64,000 nt of DNA, taken from NCBI GenBank assembly GCA_034231615.1, contig CM067298.1, positions 8,918,140 through 8,982,139 of the forward strand. The letters run 5' to 3'. Under the pieces are notes generated by a model. The model worked only from the letters and a program-made list of their open reading frames with translations. It was not told the DNA's origin and ran no database searches. Positions within the stretch are counted from its first letter, which is position 1, and the number at the start of each line of letters is the position of its first letter. Shown in pieces: positions 21,804 through 33,489 of this stretch. The DNA is from Meghimatium bilineatum. Its lineage: Eukaryota; Mollusca; Gastropoda; Stylommatophora; Philomycidae. Both the position numbers and the translations under genes were made by a program.

Positions 21804-24800
21804 ATGGTAAATGATAACACCAACATATGTCCCTTTCTAACTACGCTATGTATATCGTTCAAATGCTTCAATAAACCATTATGAGAAAAGCTGCGTTGTT
21901 AAATTTTTCTTTGTATGTCTTTTCTGTATTTGTCAGTATTTTTTAAAATATGTGATTGTCTTTTTTTATATATTGTCGAGTTTAGTTTGGTATATATTTG
22001 TCTATAACTGGGAAATATATGCAAACCATAACCAACAACACCACCTCTTATATTGTATCGGTATTTAGTTGTAAGAAATGTGTCAGTTGTTTCTAGCCAG
22101 ATAGTCCTGTATCAGGGGTTTTTTTAGTCGTGTTGGTGTTAATAACGAATATTATATTAGTATGGTTTGTTAGTATGGTGATATCCGGATGAGCTATTAA
22201 CAGGGTGTAGTGTCATAGGTCATTTCCATGGGTATCAATAGGGGCTATCGGCCTTGGCTAATGCCATGTGATATCACCAGGGTTATCGTTAGGGGTTTGC
22301 GAAACTCGGTTTGCCTAATTGTGAAAAGCGATAAACCTGAAGTTTGTCATATGGAAATATATAATATGAACCATGTTGGTACATAAAAGTATGGTAATTT
22401 GCCTTGTAAGTCTAGCAACGACCAAAATAATGTCTTTGATCATTGCGAAAACTACGAAAGGTATTTTCTACCTGTGAAAAGTGCTTAAATGCGTTATGTT
22501 TTTTAGTGTAAACGTATTGTAATCTGGTTTCATATAAACTGATAATTTAGAAAACTAATAAAACATGTTGTTTGTCCTATGAAAAGTGTTAAAATCGTTT
22601 CGCTAGCTGTTAAAAGTGATAAAACAAGAACTTTGGCGTTTGGAAAAATGCAATATGAAGCCGGTTGGTTCATAAAAATAGGAAAAATTATAGTGTAAGT
22701 CTAGAGAACAACCACACAATGTTTTTAGTAATATCAACAATTGTTAAAAGCGGTTTGCCTAGTTGTGAACAGTGATAAAACATGACGGCTGTCCTATGGA
22801 AATACGTAATATGAACCTTGTTGGTACATACAAATAAGGAAATTTGCATTGTAAGTCTAGAAAGGCCCCATCCAGTGTCTTTGATTATAGCAAAATGTGT
22901 TAGAAATTATGTGCTTAGTTGTGAAAGTGATAAAACATGACTTCTGTCATTTGGATATATGTAATATTAAACATGTTGGTACATAAAACCACTGTAATTT
23001 GTCATTGTAAGTCTAGAGACGGGTGAAATAGTGACTTTACTTATTGTGAAAACTACGAATAGTAGCATGTCTAGCTGTGAGAAGTTTTAAATGCGTTGTG
23101 TTTTTAGTGTAAACGCCTTGTAATAGGTTTTCATATGGTGTGATAACTTATAAAACAAACCGTTTGTCATATGGTAATGCGTTAAAAGCGTCTTGCCTAA
23201 CTGTGACAAGTGAAAAACATGCCATTTATCATATGTAAATGTGGTAAAAGTGACTTGCCTAGCTTAGCTGTTAAAAGGGCTAAACAGGCAATTTGTCATA
23301 TGGAAAATATGTAATATGAGGCGTTGGTATATACAAATAGAAACATTTATCTTGTATGTCTAGAAAATCAGCGTCCAATGCTTTCGATCATAGCAAAAAA
23401 ATGTTATAAGCAGTTTGCCTAGTTGTGAAAAGGGATGTAACACGTCGATTGTCAACAAGGGGATGTCAGCATCAGTTCTTGACTAGAGTAATCAGTAGCG
23501 GATTTTTGCCAGCTGATATCAGCAGCGGATCTCACCAGGTGATATCAGCCGCGGCTCTTGACAGGTGATAGAAGCGAATCTTGACAGGGGGATATCAGCA
23601 GCGGATCTTGACAGCGTAAATTTGCAGCGGATTTTGACAACGGATATCACCAGCGGATTTTGACAGGGGATATCAGCACGGGCTATTAGCACGGGATATC
23701 AGAACGAAGTATAAGCACGGGGGATCAGCACGGGCTATCAGTACGGGATATTTACAGGGTCTATGTGTGAAATGTGTTGGTATTGTCTATGAGTAGTGAT
23801 CAACGATGCTGTTTCATAAACAGAAGTTTGTCAAAATGGTGTATGAGGTTAGTGAGAAGTGTTTTTTCGTATGGAGTAATAATTTTGAAAACAGCTAAAA
23901 CATGCAGTTGACCATATGAAAATAAGTTCATTGGAACCGTGTTTTGTGTCTAAATGTCGTGAAATGCGCAACTGTAAGTATAGAAAAGAGATAAATACTG
24001 TTTGATCACACTGAAAGGCACTACCACCAACTTGCCTAGTTGTGAAAAAGTGATAAGTGAGTAAGTTCAACAGATAAAAGCATATCAAAAGTTGTTATGT
24101 TGTTTATGGCAACGTACTGAAAAATAGCTTCGTATGGTATCATAACTTAGACATCTCATAAAACATAACGAAAATCACCCAATTTGGATTGTGTAATTGC
24201 AAAAATAGTAATGACTGTTGAAAGCGCACAATAAAACATGGTAAATGAGTTATGATGTTTGTGCAAAAGTACTGAAATATGGGTTTGTATGGTATCTAAT
24301 TTAGATAACTATTGACAAAACATAACGAACATCAATAAAATTGATAAATGCCGCAGTCCAACAAATAAAAATATGGCAAAATTTGCAATGTTCTTGGTGG
24401 CAACAGACTGAAAAATGGTTTATTTTAGTATGATAACATAGTAAAAGTGGGTTGGTTTACTTGTGAAAAATTGTAAATGATGTATTCACAAATAAAAAAA
24501 ATGTGTTATAATGTTTGTGTAAAAGTACTGAAGTATATTTCGTGTGGTATGATAATTTAGACAAATGATAAAACATAACGAAAATCACTAAAAGCAGGTT
24601 GGTTAGTTGTGGAAAAATGGTACATGGTACAGTCACACAAATAGAAACACGATAAAATTTGTCATCTTGTTACTGCAAAAATACTGAAATGTGTTTTCTT
24701 ATGACAATTTAGACAACTAATAAAACATAGAAATTCCGTATAAGTGGCTAATCTAGTTGTGAAAAAAAACACCGATAAATCTTGAGTTTACACAAATAAA

Positions 24801-25229
24801 ACTTCTCAAATGTACTATGTTGTTAGTGAGAAATCGCTGAAATGTGTTTTCGTGTGACTTGTTAATTTCGACATCTGATAAACACGCCGTTTGCGATAAA
24901 GAAATATGTTAATAAGAAACCTTTTGGTAGAGAAAAATAACTCAAAACACAGAGAGAACATAATTGAAGCTGCACATGAGAACCTGGTTTAAGACTCAAG
25001 CGAGAATATACTAAGAATATATTGAACCAAAGTAGACCCTGTTAGAATTTAGTGGGACCATAATGATAATATGGTAGAACATAGTTGAAGAGCATACAGA
25101 GACCATCAAGTTTTGTGGTATCTATATGTCAGGGGTTTTACAATACATGGTCAGAATTTTACAATTTGAGAACCAATTGAATGTAAGCGAAATCCAAACA
25201 TATCCACTAAACAAATAAGGTCATGTTAA

Positions 25230-26200
25230 TGTTAATACCCAGCAAACACCCCACCAGCATAAGTGGGGGAAAGGTGGGGCTATGCTAACCTCATTTACTG
25301 GAAGTGGCAGTGGAAATTTTCTTTATCATGAGCCCAGCTCATTGTATCAGCATAACAATTGAAGTAAAAATACGACTACCAATCACCTCCTTACATAAAC
25401 ATTCCTTTAACCTCTCTGACAGCACCGATACCATATTTTATTACCATTTCGACAACACCCCAGACACGACCATGTGTTAATTACACTGTTCTGGCTAGTT
25501 CCCAGGACTGTAATTATATTACATTTGGCAGTTTTACGATCTGAACTTCGCGTGATCGTAATGTGGTTTAAAATTACGATCACATGTGGTTTAAAATTGG
25601 TTCGTTTTATATAAAAGATACTGTCATATACAAATTTCAGTAGAAAAACCACAACATACGCACTAAACAGATACAGTTATAACATGTTAATATGCAGCAA
25701 ACTCAACCCCATAGACACAAGTGGGGGAGGTAGGGTTATGCCGATCTCATTCGCTGGAAGGTGCAGTGGAAATTTTCTTTATCATGAGCCCCGCTCATTT
25801 TATCAGCCTAACAATTAAGGAAAAAATGTCACTACCATGCACCCACTCACATACACGTGCCTTTAACCGCTCTTACAGCATCCATACCCTTATTTTATTA
25901 CCATCTCCACAACACCCCAGACACGACCATGTGTTAATTACACTGTTCTGGCTAGTTTCCGCGAGTGTAATTATATTGCATCTGGCAGTTTTATGATCTG
26001 AACTTTGCATGCTCTTTCACATGTGGTTTAAAATTGGTTCGTTTTATATAAAAAGATAGTTCCATAAATAAATTTCAGTGGAAAAACCACAAGATACCCA
26101 CTAAACAAATAAAGTCATAACATGTTAATACTCACCAAACGCGTTTCCCACCAACACAAGGAGGGGAGATGGGGCTATTCAGACCTCATTCGCTGGAAGT
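25230..26200. repeat. 440-457-bp direct repeat in right arm
   Basis: Mirror of the repeat at 14330-15410, on the opposite strand, with the same order of blocks. Confidence 0.85.
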
Positions 26201-26779
26201 CGCATTGAAAATTTTCTTTATCACGGGCCCAGCTCCTTGTATCAGCAAAACAAATAAAAGGAAAATTCCACTACCACATACCAGACCCACCCACACACAT
26301 TCGCATCATTCAATACACAATTTGACCGGATTCGTCCACAGCGAGTGGGTATAGCTCCTGACCACACTCCGCCGCTGGTCGGTTCGGCTGGTTTCGATTG
26401 GCACCATATTGGATGAGCGGGGATACTGAGCCCATTCGATTACACACTCGGCATATTCGCGGCTCATTATTGTTCTGTGAGGTATATATTAGGCGGATAA
26501 GTACCAGGTGACGACCTTTACCCGACTTTTGTATGACACGTTTATTGTTATTTGAGCTATATTGAAGCCGGTTATATAACATCACGACATATGGTGCCTC
26601 CTTTGCACGACCTCTCCGTATCCAGTATATTGTTATATGAGTTAAGTATTATCCGGTTATGTAACATGGCGTAACATGACACCCATTTGCACGAGCTCTC
26701 CAGGTCGAGTATAATGTTATATGGACTATAAAAAGCACACTCGTGTCGAGTGTATTATCCGGTTATGTAACATGGCATG

Positions 26780-27115
26780 ACATGGCATGACATGGCACGA
26801 CCTTTGCACGACCTCGCCAGACCGAGTATATTGTTATATGAGCTATATTAGCACATTCGGGCACATTCGGCACGACCTTTGCACGACTCGCCAGACCGAG
26901 TATATTGTTATATGAGCTATAGTAGCACATTCGGGCACATTCGGCACGACCTTTGCACGACCTCGCCAGCCAGAGTATTTTGTTATATGAGCTATATTAG
27001 CACATTCAGGCACATTCGGCACGACCTTTGCACGACCTCGCCAGCCAGAGTATTTTGTTATATGAGCTATATTAGCACACTCGGCTCACTCGGCACACTC
27101 AGCACACTCGCGGCT
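26780..27115. repeat. 75-bp repeat at outer edge of right arm
   Basis: Four copies of the 75-bp unit seen at 13590-13860 in reverse orientation, one more than in the left arm. One copy lacks two bases ('cacgactcgcc'). Confidence 0.93.
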
Positions 27116-27138
27116 CGTTCCATGCATCATACACTACT

Positions 27139-27599
27139 ACTTACGATCTCTTGCAGACTTGCCTCGATCTTATTAGTGGGGATGGGGGGGGCGGGGTGAA
27201 GGCTCATCTTTGAAGCTTGTCATCATCAAATTATCTACGTCCAATATTGAAACCAGAACAAAACTCAAATATTGTAGATTTACTTAAATCGGACTCTTCA
27301 AACGCGGATTGGAATACTTTAAAAGTTGTGGTACCATTTTTTTAAGCCGAATGCAGAAAATAATATAAACACACATTATTGAAGAATAAATCCATTTTTT
27401 GAAATGCGACCACATAAACTGAGTCACCTTCACTTCTGGGATCGCATACAGAGCATATGTGATGTTACATACATCCCGTTACGTGAATACATTAGCACAT
27501 GGATATCACATACACCTGGTAAATTGCAATGCTCAACGTATTGCGTTTTTTCGTGGTGACATCAGTCAAGGAAATTATTGAACAGCCCTCGTAACATAC

Positions 27600-27600
<1 letters not shown>
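27139..27600. other. No recognisable gene outside right palindrome end
   Basis: Unassigned sequence with a G-rich run at 27175-27197. I looked here for the missing last GALNT lectin exons on the minus strand and did not find them. Confidence 0.45.
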
Positions 27601-27945
<345 letters not shown>

Positions 27946-28189
27946 TGCCTGCCTAGAAATTTATTTTTTTAATTTCAGGAATTACCAGTATGAGCAAACT
28001 TTGATATGAAGAAAATGTATTTCTAATGAAATTGACTATATGGGCGATACAGATATTATGCAGTAAGCCCTATATTATAATTGGATTAACTAAGACACTT
28101 CTGAAAAGACTGCTTGAAAAATGCGTTTTGGTAACTTTTTTAATGCATCGTTATTTGCCTTACTTTTTCTGCGTTTGTTGTTAAATTGT

Positions 28190-28260
28190 AAAGATCCGAA
28201 GAATGTAGTCCAGAGAACAGAATTCGTCGTGTCACAGTTTACAGCTGAGCTGTATATTTA
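28190..28260 (+). repeat. Dispersed 140-bp repeat family, partial copy F
   Basis: Only the middle is preserved: 'agaatgtagtccagagaaca' and 'gaattcgtcgtgtcac', closest to copy D at 34296. Confidence 0.5.
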
Positions 28261-28344
28261 CAAAATGCCTAGGAGGTCACTGTGCTGCTATTATTTGCCT
28301 CCATTTCAGTCATTGGCAACAATGTTCATGATTATAAATAACGA

Positions 28345-28800
28345 AAATTGACACGACTAGTCACACCACAAAGTAGTGTGACATATCTAGCCATACCAGC
28401 AAGTAATGTGATAAGTCTAGGAAAAGTAGAAAGTAATGTGACACATCTAGTCACACCAGCATGTAATGTGACACATCTAGTTATACCAACAAGTAATTTG
28501 ATACGTCTAGGCAAACTAACAAGACATGTGCCACGTCTAGTCAGAACAGCAAGTAATGTGACACGTCTAGTCAGACCAACAAGTAATGTGACACGTCTAG
28601 TCACACTAGCAAGTAATGCGACACGTCTAGTCACACCAGCAAATATTGTGACACTCCTTTTCATACCAACAAGTAATTGTGTATTGTGACACTTCTAGCC
28701 ATACCAACAAGTAATATGACACGTCTAGTCATACTAGCAAGTAATGTGACACATCTAATCATACCATTAAGTAGTGTGACACTTCTGGTCATACCACACA
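28345..28800. repeat. 30-bp minisatellite, about 15 copies
   Basis: The unit is 'gtgacacgtctagtcacacc' plus 'agcaagtaat', moderately diverged. Open frames appear on both strands because 30 is a multiple of three. These are repeat artefacts. Confidence 0.93.
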
Positions 28801-28939
28801 TACTTGACTGGACAAACCACACAGGATTACGTCGTTTTAGAACAATCTACTGCGAGACATTATTCTTGAATAGATCTATGAAACCATTACTGCGGATGTT
28901 GGAAGAAATATTACTACTTTTGGATGAAGATAATGGTGA

Positions 28940-29095
28940 TGATAGTAGTTTCTGATGACGACAAAGACGATGATTATACTGTTGATGACATTGACAATGA
29001 TGATTATGATGATGGCGACGATTATAATGATGATTATGATGATGGCGACGATTATAACGATGATGATAACGATGATGATAACGATGATGCTACTG
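28940..29095. repeat. GAT-rich trinucleotide-like tract
   Basis: Irregular 'gatgatgatgatt' and 'gatggcgacgattataa' words with an 18-21-bp higher period. Translation would give poly-aspartate. It lies just downstream (in gene direction) of the last GALNT exon found. Confidence 0.85.
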
Positions 29096-29134
29096 GTATT
29101 ATAAATTCGAAATATATAATATAATAAAGACAAC

Positions 29135-29356
29135 CTCTCTATACTCCCACTGAGGTCCTTGAGGCTGACATTCACCTGTAACCAGAAAAACATATTGGTC
29201 TTGAACACACATGCTAATGTCTTCCTGTTGAATCTGTGCTGCGCTGCCCATGTTCCAATATTCGTTTTTGCCAAATCCGGTACACGTATAGAAAACTGGT
29301 TTACCCAATCTGGTATCGTTTTTATGTATACATTTGGAAATTGCGTTACTCTGGAT
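29135..29356 (-). CDS. GALNT: GALNT exon: ricin-type lectin domain, first part
   Basis: The seventh exon found. The acceptor 'ttgctccaacag' ends at 29357; the exon starts in phase 0 and runs 74 codons to a probable donor 'GAG|GTTGTC' (an alternative is GA|GTATAG ten bases earlier). It has the cysteine spacing of a QxW (beta-trefoil) repeat: 'SKCIHKN', 'VFYTCTGFGKNEYWNM', 'DISMCVQ', 'GECQPQGPQWEY'. In GALNT enzymes this C-terminal lectin domain binds GalNAc already on the substrate and guides further glycosylation. The remaining lectin repeats are not visible downstream. Confidence 0.85.
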
Positions 29357-29669
29357 CTGTTGGAGCAAAAATAATAACGATTTCTTATCTTTGTTAAAAT
29401 GTACTAGTTAATCTTTCTGTTTTGTTTTGGAAGTTGTGTCTCACATTTATCTAGTTTTTGTATTAAGCAGGATACTGACAGAGCACTGTCATCTATGACT
29501 TCATGTTGAACAGACACCAACTCACCGGTACAATTTTTGTGAAACAATTCTCTGTTGAGAAATGTGTTCATTTCTACAACACTCGGCCAATTATCTAATC
29601 GTCCTCTTCTCATTTTTCCCTGTAGAATCCACTATTGTCTATTCCCAGGTGGATGATGATTTATATTAT

Positions 29670-29895
29670 ATGAGAAGGTGAGAAGGTGAGGAAGGATGAA
29701 GACGAATGAGGAGATGGTGATGAAGAAAGAAGACGAAGGCGGAAGAGGAAGAAGGAAAGGCAGGATAAAAATGAGGAGCAGCCCCAAGTAAGAGGAGAAT
29801 GAGAGGACAACAGGAGGAAAAGGTGAGAAAGGAAGAAGAAAGACCAGAAGAACGGTATGATGAAGAAGAAGAAAAACAAAAAGAGAAATAGTTGG
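29670..29895. repeat. Purine-rich tract, about 220 bp
   Basis: The plus strand is almost all A and G ('gagaaggtgagaaggtgagg' and similar) with few interruptions; the minus strand, which is the transcribed sense of GALNT, is therefore polypyrimidine. No exact tandem unit. Confidence 0.85.
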
Positions 29896-30164
29896 TGTAA
29901 GTGAAGAATAGAAATATCTGACTCAGTGACCGATTGATTACGATGAACAAATCGTGCCATATGTTCTACATTATTATGTTATAGCTGAACGTTTCATCGT
30001 ATGAAACCAATGAATTTTAAGTCGTGGTACCAGAATTACCTGAATCATTACGTCCGTTTGTTTTCTGATAGACATAGCTCTGATATAACTAAATTTGACT
30101 ATAATTTAGAGATTGAAAGAGTATTCAGCATTACATGAAGCGCTTTATATTTTGATGCATATAT

Positions 30165-30560
30165 ACGCTGTGGTCCTCGTTTGCCTTGCGCCGTCAGGGG
30201 TAGAAGAGTTCTCTGGAGATGGCTTTCTTGTGTGCTTCTTGAAAGCTTGTTCATGCCTATGCCTTCTTTGATTTCTGTGGTCCATCATTTACATGGCCTG
30301 GCTTTATAGCCGTGATGTCTATGAGTCATGGTTATCTGTGGCATGCTGTCTGTTGGTTGTCTGGAAGCGTGCGAAAACCACTTGATCTATTGTCTTTTGA
30401 TGTGTTCCTATACTGGTATTGTTTTGGTTATCTGTCTGATGTTAACTTTTCTAATTCGATTTCTCAATGACACACAGAGCATTCTTCGTAGACATGACAT
30501 TTCTGCTGTCACTATTTTTCTTTTGTCTTGTGCTGTCATTGTCCAGGTTTTATAATATTT
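30165..30560 (-). mobile_element. Non-LTR retrotransposon fragment, reverse-transcriptase C-terminal end
   Basis: The reverse complement corresponds to 61530-61900 of the better-preserved LINE. For example, the antisense frames at 30328-30555 and 61744-61511 are alignable over about 70 residues ('LEACENHLI', 'TGIVLVICLML'). The copy is inserted in GALNT sense orientation in intron 6. Confidence 0.7.
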
Positions 30561-30664
30561 TGTTTAAAATGTCCCCTATTTGGCTTAGTAAAGATAATCC
30601 TTAATATTTTCTATTTTAGTTAATAAATATAATTCAATTTCATATTTGTACTGTATTTATTATA

Positions 30665-31025
30665 ACTTCAAAGTCCGCACGTAGTCTCAAGGTTTCATCA
30701 CTGTAATCCTCACGTAACCTGAAGGTTTCATCACCAAAGTCCGCACGTAGTCTCAAGGTTTCATCACTGTAATCCTCACGTAACCTGAAGGTTTCATCAC
30801 CAAAGTCCGCACGTAGTCTCAAGGTTTCATCACTGTAATCCTCACGTAACCTGAAGGTTTCATCACCAAAGTCCGCACGTAGTCTCAAGGTTTCATCACT
30901 GTAATCCTCACGTAACCTGAAGGTTTCATCACCAACGTCCGCACGTAGTCTCAAGGTTTAATCACTGTAATCCTCACGTAACCTGAAGGTTTAATCACCA
31001 AAGTCCGCACGTAGCCTGAAGGTAT
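30665..31025. repeat. 66-bp minisatellite made of two 33-bp subunits
   Basis: About five copies. Subunit a: 'caccaaagtccgcacgtagt' plus 13 bases. Subunit b: 'cactgtaatcctcacgtaac' plus 13 bases. They alternate strictly a-b-a-b with very high identity between like subunits and lower identity between a and b, which is a higher-order repeat. Confidence 0.96.
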
Positions 31026-31537
31026 CCTCACTGGCCCACCAAAGATATAGCACAGCAACTGCAAATATAGTAGTATTGGGCAGAATAAGGAGTTGTACAC
31101 GAGAACGCTGCCTAAAAAAGGTCACACATCATATTGATATAGATGAGAGTAAAACAGAAAAACATTAGGTCAGAAGTCAGATTGAAGTGCCATAATGTGC
31201 ATTCTGTGTTTCCTTTACAATCTTATATTGATTAGCAGAATATTGTCCAGAAACACATATCGATTAGCAGAATATTGTCCATAAAATGGAATACGTAACA
31301 TTGTCGTTTACATCATAGCTGCGATATATCCGTGTTTGTGCCACAGGCACTTGATTTCCGCCTGGTATTATTTGGGTCACTAATCAGCTATAAAACACAG
31401 TAGATATAACGGCTTCCAACCTCCTTAATCGTTTTTGGAATATGCATGACATTGTACAATATGGCTCTTCGTTATTCCAATATTTGAGATAACATATGGA
31501 AGAAACACTCGTTTCTTGTCTGTTTCTTGGAACTTAC

Positions 31538-31666
31538 CTGACCGGCGAATTTCGCATCATAAGGGAATGTCTTCTCTGGGAAGATGTTTTTCAAGTACCA
31601 ACCGAAGCTTTTACATTTCAGATTTTGACGTATTTTTACACGGTCTGTGATGTTACCTGCATCTTC
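31538..31666 (-). CDS. GALNT: GALNT exon: end of catalytic domain and linker
   Basis: 43 codons in phase 0 at both ends. The acceptor is 'ttctttctgcag' and the donor 'CAG|GTAAGT'. It encodes '[20 protein letters not shown]' and '[14 protein letters not shown]', matching the family pattern of a basic RxxLxCKxFxWYLxNxxPE segment that closes the glycosyltransferase region before the lectin domain. Its 5' edge is partly duplicated in the intron (31699-31758). Confidence 0.93.
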
Positions 31667-31758
31667 CTGCAGAAAGAAATGTCATCTGTTATATTTTAAC
31701 ACGGTCTGTGATGTTACCTGCATCTTCCTGTAGAAATAAATGTCATCTGTTATATTGT
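31638..31758. repeat. 61-bp duplication covering a splice acceptor
   Basis: 31641-31697 is repeated at 31702-31758 with a few changes. The duplicated part includes the acceptor and the first bases of the GALNT exon, so a second acceptor-like 'tttctacag' plus the exon start lies 61 bp upstream in gene direction. Confidence 0.9.
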
Positions 31759-31859
31759 TCAGTATTGTATAGTAATCTATATAAGGTAATACTGCGTGAA
31801 ACGTAACAACAATAGTACTTACCGTAGAACACAGGTTTTTGAATGTTTCACTTGAACAA

Positions 31860-32480
31860 GACGGACTATTGCTAAGGGGTTGCGAGGCTTACACACAAAA
31901 ATAAACAAAATGACACTACACAAGACATTTTCAACGTATCGAGACGTTAGGTCTTTCTGAAGAATATGCAAAACAAACAGTGAAAAACAATTAAAAATTA
32001 AAAACAATGTTACCACCACAGAGGTACTAGATACACTATTGACATGTAAACAATACAAAGTTCAAGGTGACAATGATTTATGTGGAAACATGTAGTCATG
32101 GAAGCGAGTTTTGTTGAAAATTGGACGGGATATGATAACAGCTATAACAAATTAACAAATTATAACCCATACAACACGGATAGCAATACAGTAAGGACCA
32201 CATCAACAAAAATTAAACAAATTAATGATCGGAGTTGTCCAAAACGCTTGAGTGTACCAAACTTAAAAATAAATACATTTTCTAGAGCGTACCTAGATCT
32301 GTCATCCGTTTTGCAAGATCTGAGGGCAGTGACCTGAATATTGAGGACACCATTATGACCAACACCAACCAAATAAATGACCACAGGGGTAGGTTCTCTA
32401 TGTTTTATGGCATGAAGATGCCAAAAGAAGAGGTCACTCAATCGTAAGCCCGTTTCGGCTATATACTTCTTGTCACAACG
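31860..32480 (-). mobile_element. Penelope-like element, endonuclease and tail
   Basis: The minus strand from 32480 reads 'CDKKYIAETGLRLSDLFFWH' (GIY-YIG type, with the usual glycine-glutamate-threonine neighbourhood), then 'VLNIQVTALRSCKTDDRSRY' and 'LENVFIFKFGTLKRFG' at about 32235. The tail extends to about 31860 and includes a degenerate ribozyme-like motif at 31931-31970. It belongs to a different subfamily from the 9620-11095 pair. Confidence 0.75.
32015..32240. repeat. Inverted repeat arm 1 (Penelope-like tail)
   Basis: Reverse-complement match to 32534-32760, including 'ttgacatgtaaacaatacaa', 'ggaaacatgtagtcatggaa' and 'agcaatacagtaaggacc'. The arms are about 220 bp with small indels, separated by about 300 bp. 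Confidence 0.88.
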
Positions 32481-32533
32481 TTTACATATGAGAAGATATA
32501 TTCTTTTTTATATAACCGATATATCCTTTTGGA

Positions 32534-32770
32534 CGTAACACCGATCATTCATTTGTTTAAATCTGTGTTAATGCGGTCCTTATTGTATTGCTATTCATAT
32601 TGTATATGGTAATAATTTGCTATATCTGTTGTCATATCCCGTCCAATTTTCAACAAAACCAGCTTCCATGACTACATGTTTCCACGTTGCCACCTTGAAC
32701 TTTGTATTGTTTACATTTTAATAGTTTATCTAGTGCCTCTGTGGTGGTAACATAGCTTTTACTGTTTCAT
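32534..32770 (+). repeat. Inverted repeat arm 2 (Penelope-like tail)
   Basis: The tail of the same Penelope-like family in plus orientation, mirror of 32015-32240. It leads directly towards a plus-strand reverse-transcriptase fragment. Inverted tail copies of this sort are a known habit of Penelope-like elements. Confidence 0.85.
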
Positions 32771-32799
32771 TGTTTTTCACTGTTTTCTGTGTATGTTCG

Positions 32800-33232
32800 T
32801 GTATGCCATTTCAGTTGTATTTCATTTAAATCAGGTAATTCATTGCGAGGACGACTTCCTCGAGACAGCCTACGAGATGACAGATTTCTTCCACTGTCGC
32901 CTATACCCCGAGAGAGTCATCAGGTCTGCCCTTCTACGAGCATGCAGTCCCTCCCGTCAGGAAACCCTGTTGAACACTCGGAAGACTTCCACAATGACAG
33001 GGTCAAGCTTGCTCTCACTTTCCACCCCCATAGCGCTGCCGTTCGTCATGTCCTGCTTCGTCACCTTCCCTTCTCCACTCTGATACCGAGACGCGGAAAA
33101 TGTTCTGTAATCCCCCTCTTGTTGCTTACAGACGTGATAAGAACTTGAGGAATCTACTGGTCCGGAGCCACTTCCATCATGTCGTTTCTAATCATTTCTT
33201 CACCACCAGCTGCAAATGCTACACATGTGTGT
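32800..33232 (+). pseudogene. Penelope-like reverse transcriptase C-terminus
   Basis: Two plus frames (32793 and 32789 starts) cover 'ERVIRSALLRACSPSRQETL', 'LNTRKTSTMT' and, in the other frame, 'DRVKLALTFHPHSAAVRHVL' followed by 'IPRRGKC'. The same nucleotide block precedes the endonuclease in copy 1 at 10440-10540. It is broken by a frameshift near 33000 and cut at about 33232 by a LINE fragment. Confidence 0.7.
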
Positions 33233-33234
33233 AT

Positions 33235-33465
33235 GTGTATATTTCTTTCTTTCATTGAGTCTCCGTCAACAAGCATTCGACTGCCCAAGAACTTAATGTT
33301 GAAGACTTTTTCCAGTATTTGGTTGTTTACTGAGATGTTATTTCTTGAACTGGTAAGTTCCATGATTTTTTTTGTTTGAATATTTTGTAAAATGACATCA
33401 GGTATTGATTCTGCAATGTCAGTTGTATCTGTCTTGTGCAAGACGTATATCCAGGAATACGGTAA
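33235..33465 (-). pseudogene. Non-LTR reverse transcriptase fragment
   Basis: The minus frame has 'NIQTKKIMELTSSRNNISVN', then 'LEKVFNIKFLGSRMLVDGDS', the pattern of the LINE segment that follows the catalytic core (KT...M...V.G..LE.V..F.YLGS...DG). Small fragment. Confidence 0.6.
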
Positions 33466-33489
33466 TTAACTTTTGCTAAACTAGAGGCA

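Larger units (their letters stand above)
20318..27138. repeat. Giant palindrome, right arm (6.8 kb)
   Basis: Mirror of 13561-20292. It is about 90 bp longer, mainly because it has one more 75-bp unit at its outer end. Reading frames such as the 79-residue one at 23849-24088 are identical in protein to the mirror frame at 16528-16767, showing high identity even in apparently non-coding parts. Confidence 0.97.
29357..31537 (-). other. GALNT intron between exons 6 and 7
   Basis: A 2.2-kb intron holding a purine-rich tract (29670-29895), an antisense LINE fragment and a 66-bp minisatellite. I could not assign an open stretch at 29404-29613. Confidence 0.8.

Noticed and set aside
13540-27150. Target-site duplication around the giant palindrome
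   Set aside because: 'acgat' occurs near both ends but at unequal distance from the arm ends, and the left end is itself a small palindrome ('gtacac...gtgtac'), so no duplication can be claimed.
28924-29124. Aspartate-rich plus frame of 66 codons
   Set aside because: It is the translation of a GAT-type repeat with no other features.
29404-29613. Open minus-strand stretch of 69 codons between the last two GALNT exons found
   Set aside because: It has a stop at its end, does not fit the splice phases, and does not resemble lectin or GALNT sequence.
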